Part shown: positions 1-5,144 of the stretch, piece after piece
How the letters are laid out: each line of letters starts with the position of its first letter
How positions within the stretch are numbered: position 1 is the first letter of the stretch
Assembly: GCA_013331415.1 (NCBI GenBank)
Contig: DUGL01000030.1
Location: 5,502-11,794 of the forward strand
Source: Methanoregulaceae archaeon
GTDB lineage: Archaea > Halobacteriota > Methanomicrobia > Methanomicrobiales > Methanospirillaceae
Direction: 5' to 3'
DNA: 6,293 nt
Notes under the pieces: model-generated
The model's database searches: none
What the model was told of the DNA's origin: nothing
The model's input: the letters and a program-made list of their open reading frames with translations, nothing else
Translations under genes and position numbers: made by a program

Positions 1-629
1 CGGACCACCTGGATCTCCAGGAAATGGTTGCCGGCACCAAGCGTCCCGCTCTGCGGCATACCGCGCTGGCGGGCCTTGTCCGAGACGGCTGCAGGTACGG
101 CACCGTCCATCGCCCCCTGCTCCTCGCAATGCGTCAGGTCACCCTGATGGCCAAATCCCTGGTCGACAGCCCACCGCGCACCCTGCGAGAGCATCACCAG
201 GAGCTCCTTTTGCGAGAGGCGGAGTGTGCTCTTTGCCCCAACCCCGGTCGGTACTGCGGTAAAGAGACGCTCTATCAGTTCCTGCTTCCTGGACAGGTCC
301 TTTTCTGTGAGCGGGGTGGAGAGCAGCCGGACGCCGCAGTTGATGTCAAAGCCGACCCCCCCGGGGGATATAATCCCGTCATCGCGGGAGAATGCAGCCA
401 CGCCCCCTATGGGAAACCCATAACCCCAGTGAATATCCGGCATGGCAAGGGCATGTTTCACGATGCCCGGCAGGGTTGCGACATTGGCAAGTTGCATCAC
501 AGCCCCTTCCTCAAGCGTCTCTGCCAGCTGATCTGAAAGGAAAAACCGGCCCGGCACCCGCATCCCCGGAACGTACCCTACCGGGACCTCCCACTCAAAC
601 TGACCCTTCCTCGTTACTCCTGAAAGCAT
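1..629 (-). CDS. rtcB: RtcB, tRNA-splicing ligase (5' part of gene; runs off left edge)
   Basis: RtcB joins RNA ends carrying a 2',3'-cyclic phosphate or 3'-phosphate to a 5'-OH, using GTP and Mn2+. In archaea it ligates tRNA exons after intron removal. The window encodes the first 209 residues; the rest lies to the left. Visible landmarks are MPDIHWGYGFPIGG (63-76), SPGGVGFDINCGVRLL (88-103) with the metal ligands D95 and C98, and GTLGAGNHFLEIQ (195-207) with N201, H202 and E205. These fall at or one residue from their positions in Pyrococcus RtcB (D95, C98, N202, H203, E206). No intein interrupts the DINCG site, where some archaeal RtcB proteins carry one. The ATG at 629 is chosen because GAGGTG (632-637) sits just before it, overlapping the archease stop codon; the gap to archease is 6 bp. 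Family assignment is very secure; the C-terminal histidine ligands and GMP-accepting histidine are not visible here. Confidence 0.97.
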   Translation of the reverse strand, partial: MLSGVTRKGQFEWEVPVGYVPGMRVPGRFFLSDQLAETLEEGAVMQLANVATLPGIVKHALAMPDIHWGYGFPIGGVAAFSRDDGIISPGGVGFDINCGVRLLSTPLTEKDLSRKQELIERLFTAVPTGVGAKSTLRLSQKELLVMLSQGARWAVDQGFGHQGDLTHCEEQGAMDGAVPAAVSDKARQRGMPQSGTLGAGNHFLEIQVV

Positions 630-631
630 GG

Positions 632-637
632 CACCTC
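632..637 (-). promoter_or_regulatory. Ribosome binding site for rtcB overlapping the archease stop codon
   Basis: GAGGTG on the minus strand overlaps the last two bases of the archease TGA and lies 2 bases before the rtcB ATG (core GAGG to ATG is 4 bases). The placement supports the chosen rtcB start and suggests that ribosomes finishing archease can reinitiate on rtcB, tying the amounts of the two proteins together. The coupling itself is inference. Confidence 0.7.
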
Positions 638-1043
638 ACACATCAAAGATGATTTCAAGGATATAAGTATCATGGTCATAACGGAGCGAGAGGCCGTGCA
701 TCGCGATCCCTTTCACTTCCCGGCCCCCCAGGTGCCGGTCACGGGAGAACGGTTCACCCGAGAGATCTGCAGCGAGACGGGTACCGGATATCCTGACATC
801 CGCTCCCGAAACCACCATGCTCTCCACTTCGGAGACGAAGAGCACTTCGGAGAGGAATGCCTGCATCAGCGATTCAAGGTCCGGTGCCTCAATCTCCACG
901 CGACGGATCATCTCCCCGGTGTGAACTTCCCCGTACATCACCACCATGAGAGCACGGGCGGCTTCGGAAAAAAGGTCCTCGAGGGTTGCTGACATCACCC
1001 GTATGCGGACATCAGCAGTATGCTCGAGCTCTTCAAAACTCAT
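636..1043 (-). CDS. Archease, RtcB-activating protein
   Basis: Archease is a small metal-binding protein that speeds guanylation of RtcB and allows it many turnovers; it is commonly encoded next to rtcB. This copy is 135 aa, the usual length. The N-terminus MSFEELEHTADVRIRV carries the hallmark HTADV (H8 to V12, with D11), followed by the LEDLFSEAARAL helix (21-32). The KGIAMHGL stretch (111-118) and the terminal IIFDV with D134 match the conserved end of the family; D11 and D134 correspond to acidic metal ligands known from the Pyrococcus protein. The frame stays open well upstream, but the extra residues read as a shadow of the overlapping neighbour, and the family begins at this methionine, so ATG 1043 is chosen. 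The start lies 11 bp inside the end of the upstream gene and has no good Shine-Dalgarno site, which suggests translational coupling. rtcB follows 6 bp later. Confidence 0.95.
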   Translation of the reverse strand: MSFEELEHTADVRIRVMSATLEDLFSEAARALMVVMYGEVHTGEMIRRVEIEAPDLESLMQAFLSEVLFVSEVESMVVSGADVRISGTRLAADLSGEPFSRDRHLGGREVKGIAMHGLSLRYDHDTYILEIIFDV

Positions 1044-1332
1044 GGGAACACGGTTGCCCCTCGTCCATCTCATCCATAAAGAAGGGGACCATGCCCATAT
1101 GCACGGTGGAGAGGTACCGTGCCTGGTGGACGGAGATAAAAATCGTGAATTCCCCGGCAGGGACCTGGAAATCAGTCGGTTTCGGGGGTTTGATACTGAC
1201 AGGGAGGAGGATCGGGCCTCCGCACGAGGTAGAGATCCGAAAATCACACTGCCGCTTCGTGATATATGCCGCCACCTCATCGGTGACCCGGATATTCCCT
1301 GCCATATGCTGGTTGCTTTCTCGGGCGTGCAT
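1033..1332 (-). CDS. Unrecognised 99-aa protein, first gene of the archease-rtcB group
   Basis: I do not recognise this protein with certainty. It is soluble-looking, with no signal peptide or membrane span. A short helix-like start (VTDEVAAYI, 16-24) is followed by DFRISTSCGGPILLP (30-44) with C37, the proline/lysine patch IKPPKP (47-52), a strand-like GEFTIFISVHQARYL (60-74), and an acidic tail ending PCSHEF with C95. The order of elements recalls A-type Fe-S carriers (IscA/HesB): TDxAA helix, Cys-Gly-Gly turn, later strands, terminal cysteine near a final Phe. The second of the two C-terminal cysteines is missing, so this is a weak inference. An alternative start is ATG 1305 (MAGNIRV, residue 10), and a conserved core would fit either. 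The gene overlaps archease by 11 bp, the strongest hint that it belongs functionally with archease and RtcB. Reality of the gene is fairly sure; function is open. Confidence 0.75.
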   Translation of the reverse strand: MHARESNQHMAGNIRVTDEVAAYITKRQCDFRISTSCGGPILLPVSIKPPKPTDFQVPAGEFTIFISVHQARYLSTVHMGMVPFFMDEMDEGQPCSHEF

Positions 1333-1337
1333 GTTCT

Positions 1338-1352
1338 GCTCACATCATGAGC
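1338..1352. repeat. Short inverted repeat GCTCA-N5-TGAGC upstream of the 99-aa gene
   Basis: A perfect 5-bp inverted repeat (GCTCA / TGAGC, 5-base spacer) lies 6 bp upstream of the ATG at 1332, in the 54-bp gap between the DUF2551-like gene and the 99-aa gene. It could be an operator or a hairpin near the ribosome binding region, but repeats this short arise by chance. Confidence 0.3.
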
Positions 1353-1362
1353 ATGCAGGTGT

Positions 1363-1369
1363 AAAAAAA
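1363..1369 (-). terminator. T-tract following the DUF2551-like gene
   Basis: Seven consecutive T residues on the minus strand begin 18 bases after the stop codon of the 102-aa gene (stop at 1387-1389). Archaeal RNA polymerase can terminate at such T-rich stretches without a hairpin. The same T/A-rich patch lies about 31-37 bp before the next ATG (1332), so it might instead, or also, serve as a weak promoter element for the archease-rtcB group. The sequence alone does not decide. Confidence 0.4.
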
Positions 1370-1386
1370 GTGATCATGCGAATGGG

Positions 1387-1695
1387 TCAGCTCACAATCC
1401 TGGCGACCATCGCTGCATACTGCTCCTTGAGTGAGTAGATGCTGCAGGTCGCCTCCCGTTCCCTCTTCACGTGGAGGATGCCAATCTTTGATGCAATAAT
1501 ACCTACCATGGCGGCGACTGAGTGGTAACTGATGGAGAACTTCCGGGTGAGTTCCTCGTGAATCTGTGCAACGGTGAGGCACTTCAGCCGGAGAAAGAGT
1601 TTGAGCAGCGCACGCCTGATTCCGGTCCTGTCACGGGAGAGGTAATTCCTGAGTCGTGCCTCTATGACCGTCCTGATCTCGTGCGGAGATCTCAT
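1387..1695 (-). CDS. Small winged-helix-like protein of the DUF2551 type
   Basis: A 102-aa basic protein that resembles the archaeal DUF2551 family, recognised by recall of the MRSPxEI start, the RDRTGIRR segment (21-28) and the SVAAMVGIIASKIGIL stretch (59-74). The layout suits a winged helix: helices over 5-19 and 24-36, a helix-turn-helix over about 41-72 (TVAQIHEELTRKF then SISYHSVAAMVGIIASK), and a basic wing-like strand pair HVKREREATCSIYSL (75-89). A DNA-binding regulator is therefore plausible, but no target is known. A TATA box centred about 26 bp before ATG 1695 and the absence of a Shine-Dalgarno site support that start on a leaderless mRNA. It is transcribed divergently from secF and sits 54 bp upstream of the archease-rtcB group, so it could regulate either side or itself. 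Gene is real with high confidence; family good; role unknown. Confidence 0.85.
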   Translation of the reverse strand: MRSPHEIRTVIEARLRNYLSRDRTGIRRALLKLFLRLKCLTVAQIHEELTRKFSISYHSVAAMVGIIASKIGILHVKREREATCSIYSLKEQYAAMVARIVS

Positions 1696-1716
1696 AGGGA
1701 GCTAATAACCACCAAC

Positions 1717-1726
1717 TTTATATAAT
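1717..1726 (-). promoter_or_regulatory. TATA box for the DUF2551-like gene (leaderless promoter)
   Basis: On the minus strand the sequence reads ATTATATAAA. Its centre is about 26 bp upstream of the ATG at 1695. Archaeal transcription usually begins about 25-27 bp downstream of the TATA-box centre, so the predicted start falls on or next to the A of the ATG. No Shine-Dalgarno motif lies between, consistent with a leaderless transcript. Confidence 0.7.
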
Positions 1727-1810
1727 GATTGTGTTTTTTCCCGCACCCTGCATCCCGGTGAATCAGGGAGAACTCTTACGGGGGTTAATTCGGCATCGCT
1801 ATCCTAAGCA

Positions 1811-1818
1811 TTTTAATT
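1811..1818 (+). promoter_or_regulatory. TATA-like box for secF-secD (leaderless promoter)
   Basis: TTTTAATT, preceded by the purine-containing AAGCA that may act as a BRE, is centred about 26 bp before the ATG at 1841. The bases between (ending CCTTAGTGCT) contain no Shine-Dalgarno motif. The geometry matches that of the divergent gene and points to a leaderless secF mRNA. It also argues against a TTG start at 1817, which would lie inside the promoter itself. Confidence 0.6.
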
Positions 1819-1840
1819 GAGCATTACGAACCTTAGTGCT

Positions 1841-2695
1841 ATGGGATTCATCACGTACGATGTGAACCGTTACACCCCAAAACAGATGATGGTGATCCCC
1901 CTCATTGTACTGATACTGTCCCTTGCGGTGCTCGGCTACAATATGGCAACCACTGGCACGCTGTTGACACCAGGGATGGATTTTTCAGGGGGGACAGCGG
2001 TCACACTCTTCACGGCCGACAGCCCGGATATGCTCAGGGAGACCTTTTCAGGCTACCCGCTCATCAGTGTCGATGGCGGTATCAATGACGGGAAATACCT
2101 GAAGTTCGGGCCCATGGATGACGCAAGCTTCCAGTCACTTGCGGAACTCATCACTGAACGCTACCCGGATGCGAAGATAGACCAGATTGGGGCATCCTTT
2201 GGGAAGACGCTCCAGGGCCAGGCATCAATAGCACTCCTCCTCTCCTTTATCGGCATGGCAATCGTGGTCTTTGTTGCCTTCCGGGCACTGGTTCCTGCGG
2301 GTGCCGTGGTGTTCTGTGCATTGACCGACATCATCATGACCGCTGCGGTGATGACCCTGGTCGGGATCGAACTCTCCCTCCCCACGACCGCAGCACTCCT
2401 GATGCTGATCGGGTATTCGGTGGATAGCGATATCCTCCTGACCATGCGGGTACTCAAGCGCCAGGGTCGGCTTTCCGAGAAGCTCTCCGGGGCTTTCCGG
2501 ACCGGGATCATCATGACCACGACCACGCTCGCTGCAATCGCGGCAATGTGGGTCGTTGCAGCTGTCGGCCAGATCACGGTCATCCGCGACATCGCAAGTG
2601 TCCTCATCATCGGGCTTCTCCTCGACATGATGAACACCTGGCTGATGAATGCCGGTATCATCAAATGGTACATGCAGAAGGGAGGGGCGAAATGA
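1841..2695 (+). CDS. secF: SecF, protein-export membrane protein
   Basis: SecF pairs with SecD as the accessory part of the Sec translocon, helping preprotein release on the outer face of the membrane. It belongs to the RND superfamily and probably uses the ion gradient. This copy has 284 aa. Membrane segments are predicted at about 17-36, 126-148, 152-175, 182-203, 223-243 and 249-272, with one outer domain between the first two. The signature GMDFSGGT (45-52) matches the family's G-x-D-F-x-G-G box, and LIGYSVDSDILLTMRVLK (189-206) in TM4 matches the IGYSV-D box; D195 and D197 are candidates for ion coupling. ATG 1841 is preferred over a TTG at 1817 because the TATA-like box lies 26 bp ahead and the family starts near here. 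The stop overlaps the secD start (ATGA). secF preceding secD is the archaeal order, opposite to the usual bacterial one. Confidence 0.96.
   Translation: MGFITYDVNRYTPKQMMVIPLIVLILSLAVLGYNMATTGTLLTPGMDFSGGTAVTLFTADSPDMLRETFSGYPLISVDGGINDGKYLKFGPMDDASFQSLAELITERYPDAKIDQIGASFGKTLQGQASIALLLSFIGMAIVVFVAFRALVPAGAVVFCALTDIIMTAAVMTLVGIELSLPTTAALLMLIGYSVDSDILLTMRVLKRQGRLSEKLSGAFRTGIIMTTTTLAAIAAMWVVAAVGQITVIRDIASVLIIGLLLDMMNTWLMNAGIIKWYMQKGGAK
2681..2685 (+). promoter_or_regulatory. Ribosome binding site for secD inside the secF end
   Basis: GGAGG lies 6 bases before the ATG at 2692, within the last codons of secF. It decides the secD start: the same frame is open upstream to 2548, but those 48 codons read as a shadow of secF. 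Confidence 0.8.
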
Positions 2696-4149
2696 CCGGA
2701 AAGGAGTGGGTCGCACTGCTGAAGAACTGGCAGGTGGCAATGCTCGTCATCCTGCTCGTTCTTTCGGTAGTCTTCATTTACCCCCATGGCGAAGACGGGA
2801 AATTTACCACGAACCTCCAGTACGGCCTTGACCTCTCTGACGGCACCTGGCTGCAGATGGAGTTCCAGGCGGTGGTAGCAGGCTTTGAGACCGACCGGCC
2901 GGTTGTTGATTTCCTCTCTGACCTCCAGAAAGATCTCGATGCCGAGATTTACCGCATCGATGACCAGAAGATCGAGATCCGGAAGTACTTCACCCGCGAT
3001 GAGCTGGAGTCCGCGTTTGCCGAATCCGGCGGGAGACTGACCACCTATGAACAGGGAGTCTCGAGAGAGACGGCTGAGCAGGTCAAGGTAATCCTCGAAG
3101 AGAAGCTGAATGCACTGGGGACCCGGGATGCCAAGGTCAATCCTCTCATCGGCCTTTCCGGAGTCTCCACCTACGTCAGGGTCGAGCTCGCCGGGGTGGG
3201 TCTTGCCCAGGCACAGGAGATTGTCGGAAAGCAGGGGCGCTTCGAGATACGGATCCAGACCGCCGGGAACGAGACCGAACATGTCCTGTACGGCGATGCG
3301 ATCAATACGGTAGGCGTGCCGACGCAGGAGCCTCCCGGCAGCAACCGCTGGGGCGTCTCGTTCACGCTCACCGAGCAGGGGGCAGTCCAGTTCCGGGATG
3401 CAGCCATCCTGTACGGGGCAACAACCGATCCAGCCCGCCACTACCTGAACATGATACTTGACGGGAACGTGGTCTATTCCGCACCCCTTTCCCCTGACCT
3501 GGCAGCAAAGCTCCGGGTCGAACCAATCCGGGAGCTCGTCGCATCCACCGGTGCCGGCCAGGAAGGTCTGGACGCCGCGAAGAACCTCGAGATCCACCTC
3601 AGGGCCGGTGCTCTTCCGGTCGAGGTGAAGGTCGCCGGTTCAGGGTACGTGCCGGCTGCACTTTCAGACTACTTCAAGACCATGGCGATCGTGGCCTTCG
3701 TCGTTGCGACCATAGCGGTGGGCATCGTGGTCTTCCTCCGGTACCGTGAGCCTTCCATCGTGCTGCCCATGATTGGGGTCAATCTCTCCGAGATCGTGAT
3801 CCTGCTCGGTGTCGCATCCCTTATCCAGCAGCAGCTCGACCTTGCAGCGATCGCGGGTCTGATCGCAGTACTGGGGACGGGTATCGATCAGCTGGTGATC
3901 ATCACCGACGAGGTTCTCCATGAAGGGAAAGTACCGTCCCCCAACATCTACCAGAAGCGCCTGACCCGTGCCATTGGTATCATCATGATCTCGGCGGTGA
4001 CGGTTATCATCGCGATGCTCCCCCTCGCCCTCATGTCGCTCTCGACCCTCCGCGGCTTTGCCATCATCACGATCCTTGGGGTGGTCATCGGGGTGCTTGT
4101 CACCCGGCCGGCATACGGGAAGATAATCATGGCAATCCTCTCCAAATAA
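2692..4149 (+). CDS. secD: SecD, protein-export membrane protein
   Basis: Partner of SecF in the archaeal Sec export machinery, where no SecA exists and SecDF probably assists late translocation. This copy has 485 aa, typical of archaeal SecD and shorter than many bacterial forms. TM1 is at about 13-30, followed by YGLDLSDGTWLQM (44-56), the counterpart of the bacterial GLDLxGG box. A large outer domain (about 57-325) holds a region beginning GRFEIRIQ (182-189), corresponding to the P1 region, and the LRAGALPVEV box (303-312). Five further spans lie at about 330-349, 356-377, 384-405, 427-449 and 453-472. DLAAIAGLIAVLGTGIDQL (383-401) with D399 matches the conserved TM4 motif whose aspartate is tied to proton coupling in Thermus SecDF. 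Start ATG 2692 has GGAGG 6 bases upstream and overlaps the secF stop by ATGA, so the two are co-translated. It is followed by a 54-bp gap before thioredoxin. Confidence 0.96.
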   Translation: MTGKEWVALLKNWQVAMLVILLVLSVVFIYPHGEDGKFTTNLQYGLDLSDGTWLQMEFQAVVAGFETDRPVVDFLSDLQKDLDAEIYRIDDQKIEIRKYFTRDELESAFAESGGRLTTYEQGVSRETAEQVKVILEEKLNALGTRDAKVNPLIGLSGVSTYVRVELAGVGLAQAQEIVGKQGRFEIRIQTAGNETEHVLYGDAINTVGVPTQEPPGSNRWGVSFTLTEQGAVQFRDAAILYGATTDPARHYLNMILDGNVVYSAPLSPDLAAKLRVEPIRELVASTGAGQEGLDAAKNLEIHLRAGALPVEVKVAGSGYVPAALSDYFKTMAIVAFVVATIAVGIVVFLRYREPSIVLPMIGVNLSEIVILLGVASLIQQQLDLAAIAGLIAVLGTGIDQLVIITDEVLHEGKVPSPNIYQKRLTRAIGIIMISAVTVIIAMLPLALMSLSTLRGFAIITILGVVIGVLVTRPAYGKIIMAILSK

Positions 4150-4162
4150 CCCAATAACAATC

Positions 4163-4167
4163 TTTAT
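4163..4167 (+). promoter_or_regulatory. Possible TATA box for the thioredoxin-npdG group
   Basis: TTTAT within a locally AT-rich patch (about 4155-4176) of the 54-bp gap after secD. A start about 26 bp on would give a leader of roughly 12-13 bases that includes the GGAGGT at 4191-4196. The adjacent pyrimidine run CCTTTTTCC (4170-4178) could equally act as a secD terminator. Read-through from secFD is not excluded. Confidence 0.35.
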
Positions 4168-4190
4168 CTCCTTTTTCCACCGACCACTCT

Positions 4191-4196
4191 GGAGGT
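4191..4196 (+). promoter_or_regulatory. Strong Shine-Dalgarno site for thioredoxin
   Basis: GGAGGT sits 7 bases before the ATG at 4204, the best ribosome binding site in the window. It contrasts with the leaderless starts predicted at 1695 and 1841. Confidence 0.85.
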
Positions 4197-4203
4197 AATA
4201 CAG

Positions 4204-4476
4204 ATGGGAAAACCGGTGGTAATTGACTTTTTTGCAGACTGGTGCGGACCATGCAGGCTCCAGGGCCCGCATCTCGAGGAACTGGAGAAGAAGATGGGTG
4301 ACAAGATCGAGATCAAAAAGATCGATGTAGACCAGCACATGGACCTCGCCAACAGGTACGGTATCCGGGTTGTGCCCACCCTCATCATCGAGAAGGATGG
4401 CAAAACGATCCATAAACTGGAAGGGGTCACCAGTGCCGATTCACTCGAGAAAAAGCTCCTGCCGCTGGTGGGGTAG
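4204..4476 (+). CDS. Thioredoxin (short archaeal form, WCGPC active site)
   Basis: A 90-aa thioredoxin, a small cytoplasmic protein that reduces disulfides in target enzymes. The active site is WCGPCR (13-18) with redox cysteines C14 and C17; the strand before it is VVIDFFAD (5-12); the cis-proline is P58 in RVVPTLII (55-62); and D41-V42-D43 follows the second strand. At 90 residues it lacks the first strand and helix of the 105-110-aa bacterial type, as do the short methanogen thioredoxins. No signal peptide is present. npdG begins on the very next base after the TAG stop, so the two are surely co-transcribed. The electron donor is not visible here; in methanogens it may be an NADPH- or F420H2-dependent thioredoxin reductase. 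Family certain; specific targets unknown. Confidence 0.95.
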   Translation: MGKPVVIDFFADWCGPCRLQGPHLEELEKKMGDKIEIKKIDVDQHMDLANRYGIRVVPTLIIEKDGKTIHKLEGVTSADSLEKKLLPLVG

Positions 4477-5127
4477 GTGAAGGTCGGTATTGTCGGGGGA
4501 ACCGGGGATATCGGCGAAGGGATCGCCATGCGCCTGTCATCGAAGCATGATGTGGTCATCGGCTCCCGCGATGAGGAGAAGGCGCATGAATCAAGCGATG
4601 CATGCTATGCACGGGTGACAGAGCTCGGACTTCCCTGCATTGTCAGCGGGCATTCGAACCAGGAAGCGGTGGACCGATCGGATATCGTCATCCTGGCCAT
4701 CCCGTTCCGGCATATTAAGCCTACCCTCTCATCGCTCCACGGATTTGAAGGGAAGATCGTGGTCTCCCCCATCAATCCCATGGAGAAGCGGGATTTCTTT
4801 GTCTATACTCCCCCGCCCGAAGGCTCGGCTGCCCTGCTCGTCCGGACGATGCTTCCTCCCGGTACCCTGCTCTGCTCGGCGTTCAACACCGTGGCGGCAA
4901 ACAAGTGGAAGGCCCTTTCTGAACCCCTCGACTTTGCCGTCCCTGTCTGCGGGGATGACCCTGCTGCAAAGGCAGTGGTGCTCGATCTTGTCAGGAGCAT
5001 CCCGGGGGTCTCGGCCTATGATGCCGGGCCGCTTGCTGTCTCCAGCATGGTGGAGTGCCTCACCCCGCTCCTCCTGAATATTGCCCGGTTCAACCGGATG
5101 CGGGACGTCGGCATCCAGTTCCGGTAG
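4477..5127 (+). CDS. npdG: F420H2:NADP+ oxidoreductase (NpdG/Fno)
   Basis: Transfers hydride between reduced coenzyme F420 and NADP+, mainly to provide NADPH for biosynthesis in methanogens. The 216-aa length matches the family (about 212). The N-terminal Rossmann fold shows GIVGGTGDIGEG (4-15) for dinucleotide binding; VIGSRDEEKA (27-36) has S30, R31 and K35 placed to hold the NADP 2'-phosphate, with T9 nearby. DIVILAIPFRHI (69-80) and KIVVSPINP (93-101) follow, and AVPVCGDD (154-161) and the C-terminal VECLTPLLLNIARFN (192-206) closely match recalled Archaeoglobus Fno. The start is GTG 4477, abutting the thioredoxin stop with no spacer; the Rossmann strand begins at residue 2, so no other start fits. 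A GGTGGGG just upstream may help initiation, but coupling to thioredoxin translation is more likely. The aldolase gene follows after 17 bp. Confidence 0.95.
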   Translation: MKVGIVGGTGDIGEGIAMRLSSKHDVVIGSRDEEKAHESSDACYARVTELGLPCIVSGHSNQEAVDRSDIVILAIPFRHIKPTLSSLHGFEGKIVVSPINPMEKRDFFVYTPPPEGSAALLVRTMLPPGTLLCSAFNTVAANKWKALSEPLDFAVPVCGDDPAAKAVVLDLVRSIPGVSAYDAGPLAVSSMVECLTPLLLNIARFNRMRDVGIQFR

Positions 5128-5144
5128 GCCGGTCGTTATTTCCC

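Noticed and set aside
24..536. 170-codon plus-strand open frame opposite rtcB
   Set aside because: The minus strand encodes a near-perfect RtcB N-terminus with catalytic motifs, so the plus-strand frame is a shadow.
1044..1343. N-terminal extension of archease by 100 residues in the same frame (start at 1343)
   Set aside because: The extra residues are low-complexity and Ser/Arg-rich, overlap the better-supported 99-aa gene in another frame, and archease homologues begin at the MSFEELEHTADV methionine.
1817..1840. TTG start for secF giving eight extra residues
   Set aside because: The TTG overlaps the predicted TATA box; ATG 1841 has correct promoter spacing and fits the usual SecF N-terminus.
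2548..2691. 48-codon upstream extension of secD
   Set aside because: It lies wholly inside the secF coding region, reads as His/Arg-rich shadow sequence, and GGAGG 6 bases before ATG 2692 fixes the start.
2161..3597. 478-codon open frame on the minus strand, antisense to secF-secD
   Set aside because: It is open because GC-rich coding DNA rarely makes stops in this antisense frame; the protein shows no recognisable family or membrane pattern and has no start signals, while secF and secD on the other strand are unmistakable.
5055..5144. 30-codon upstream extension of the class II aldolase
   Set aside because: It overlaps the conserved end of npdG and is Pro/Arg-rich shadow sequence; family N-termini match the ATG at 5145.
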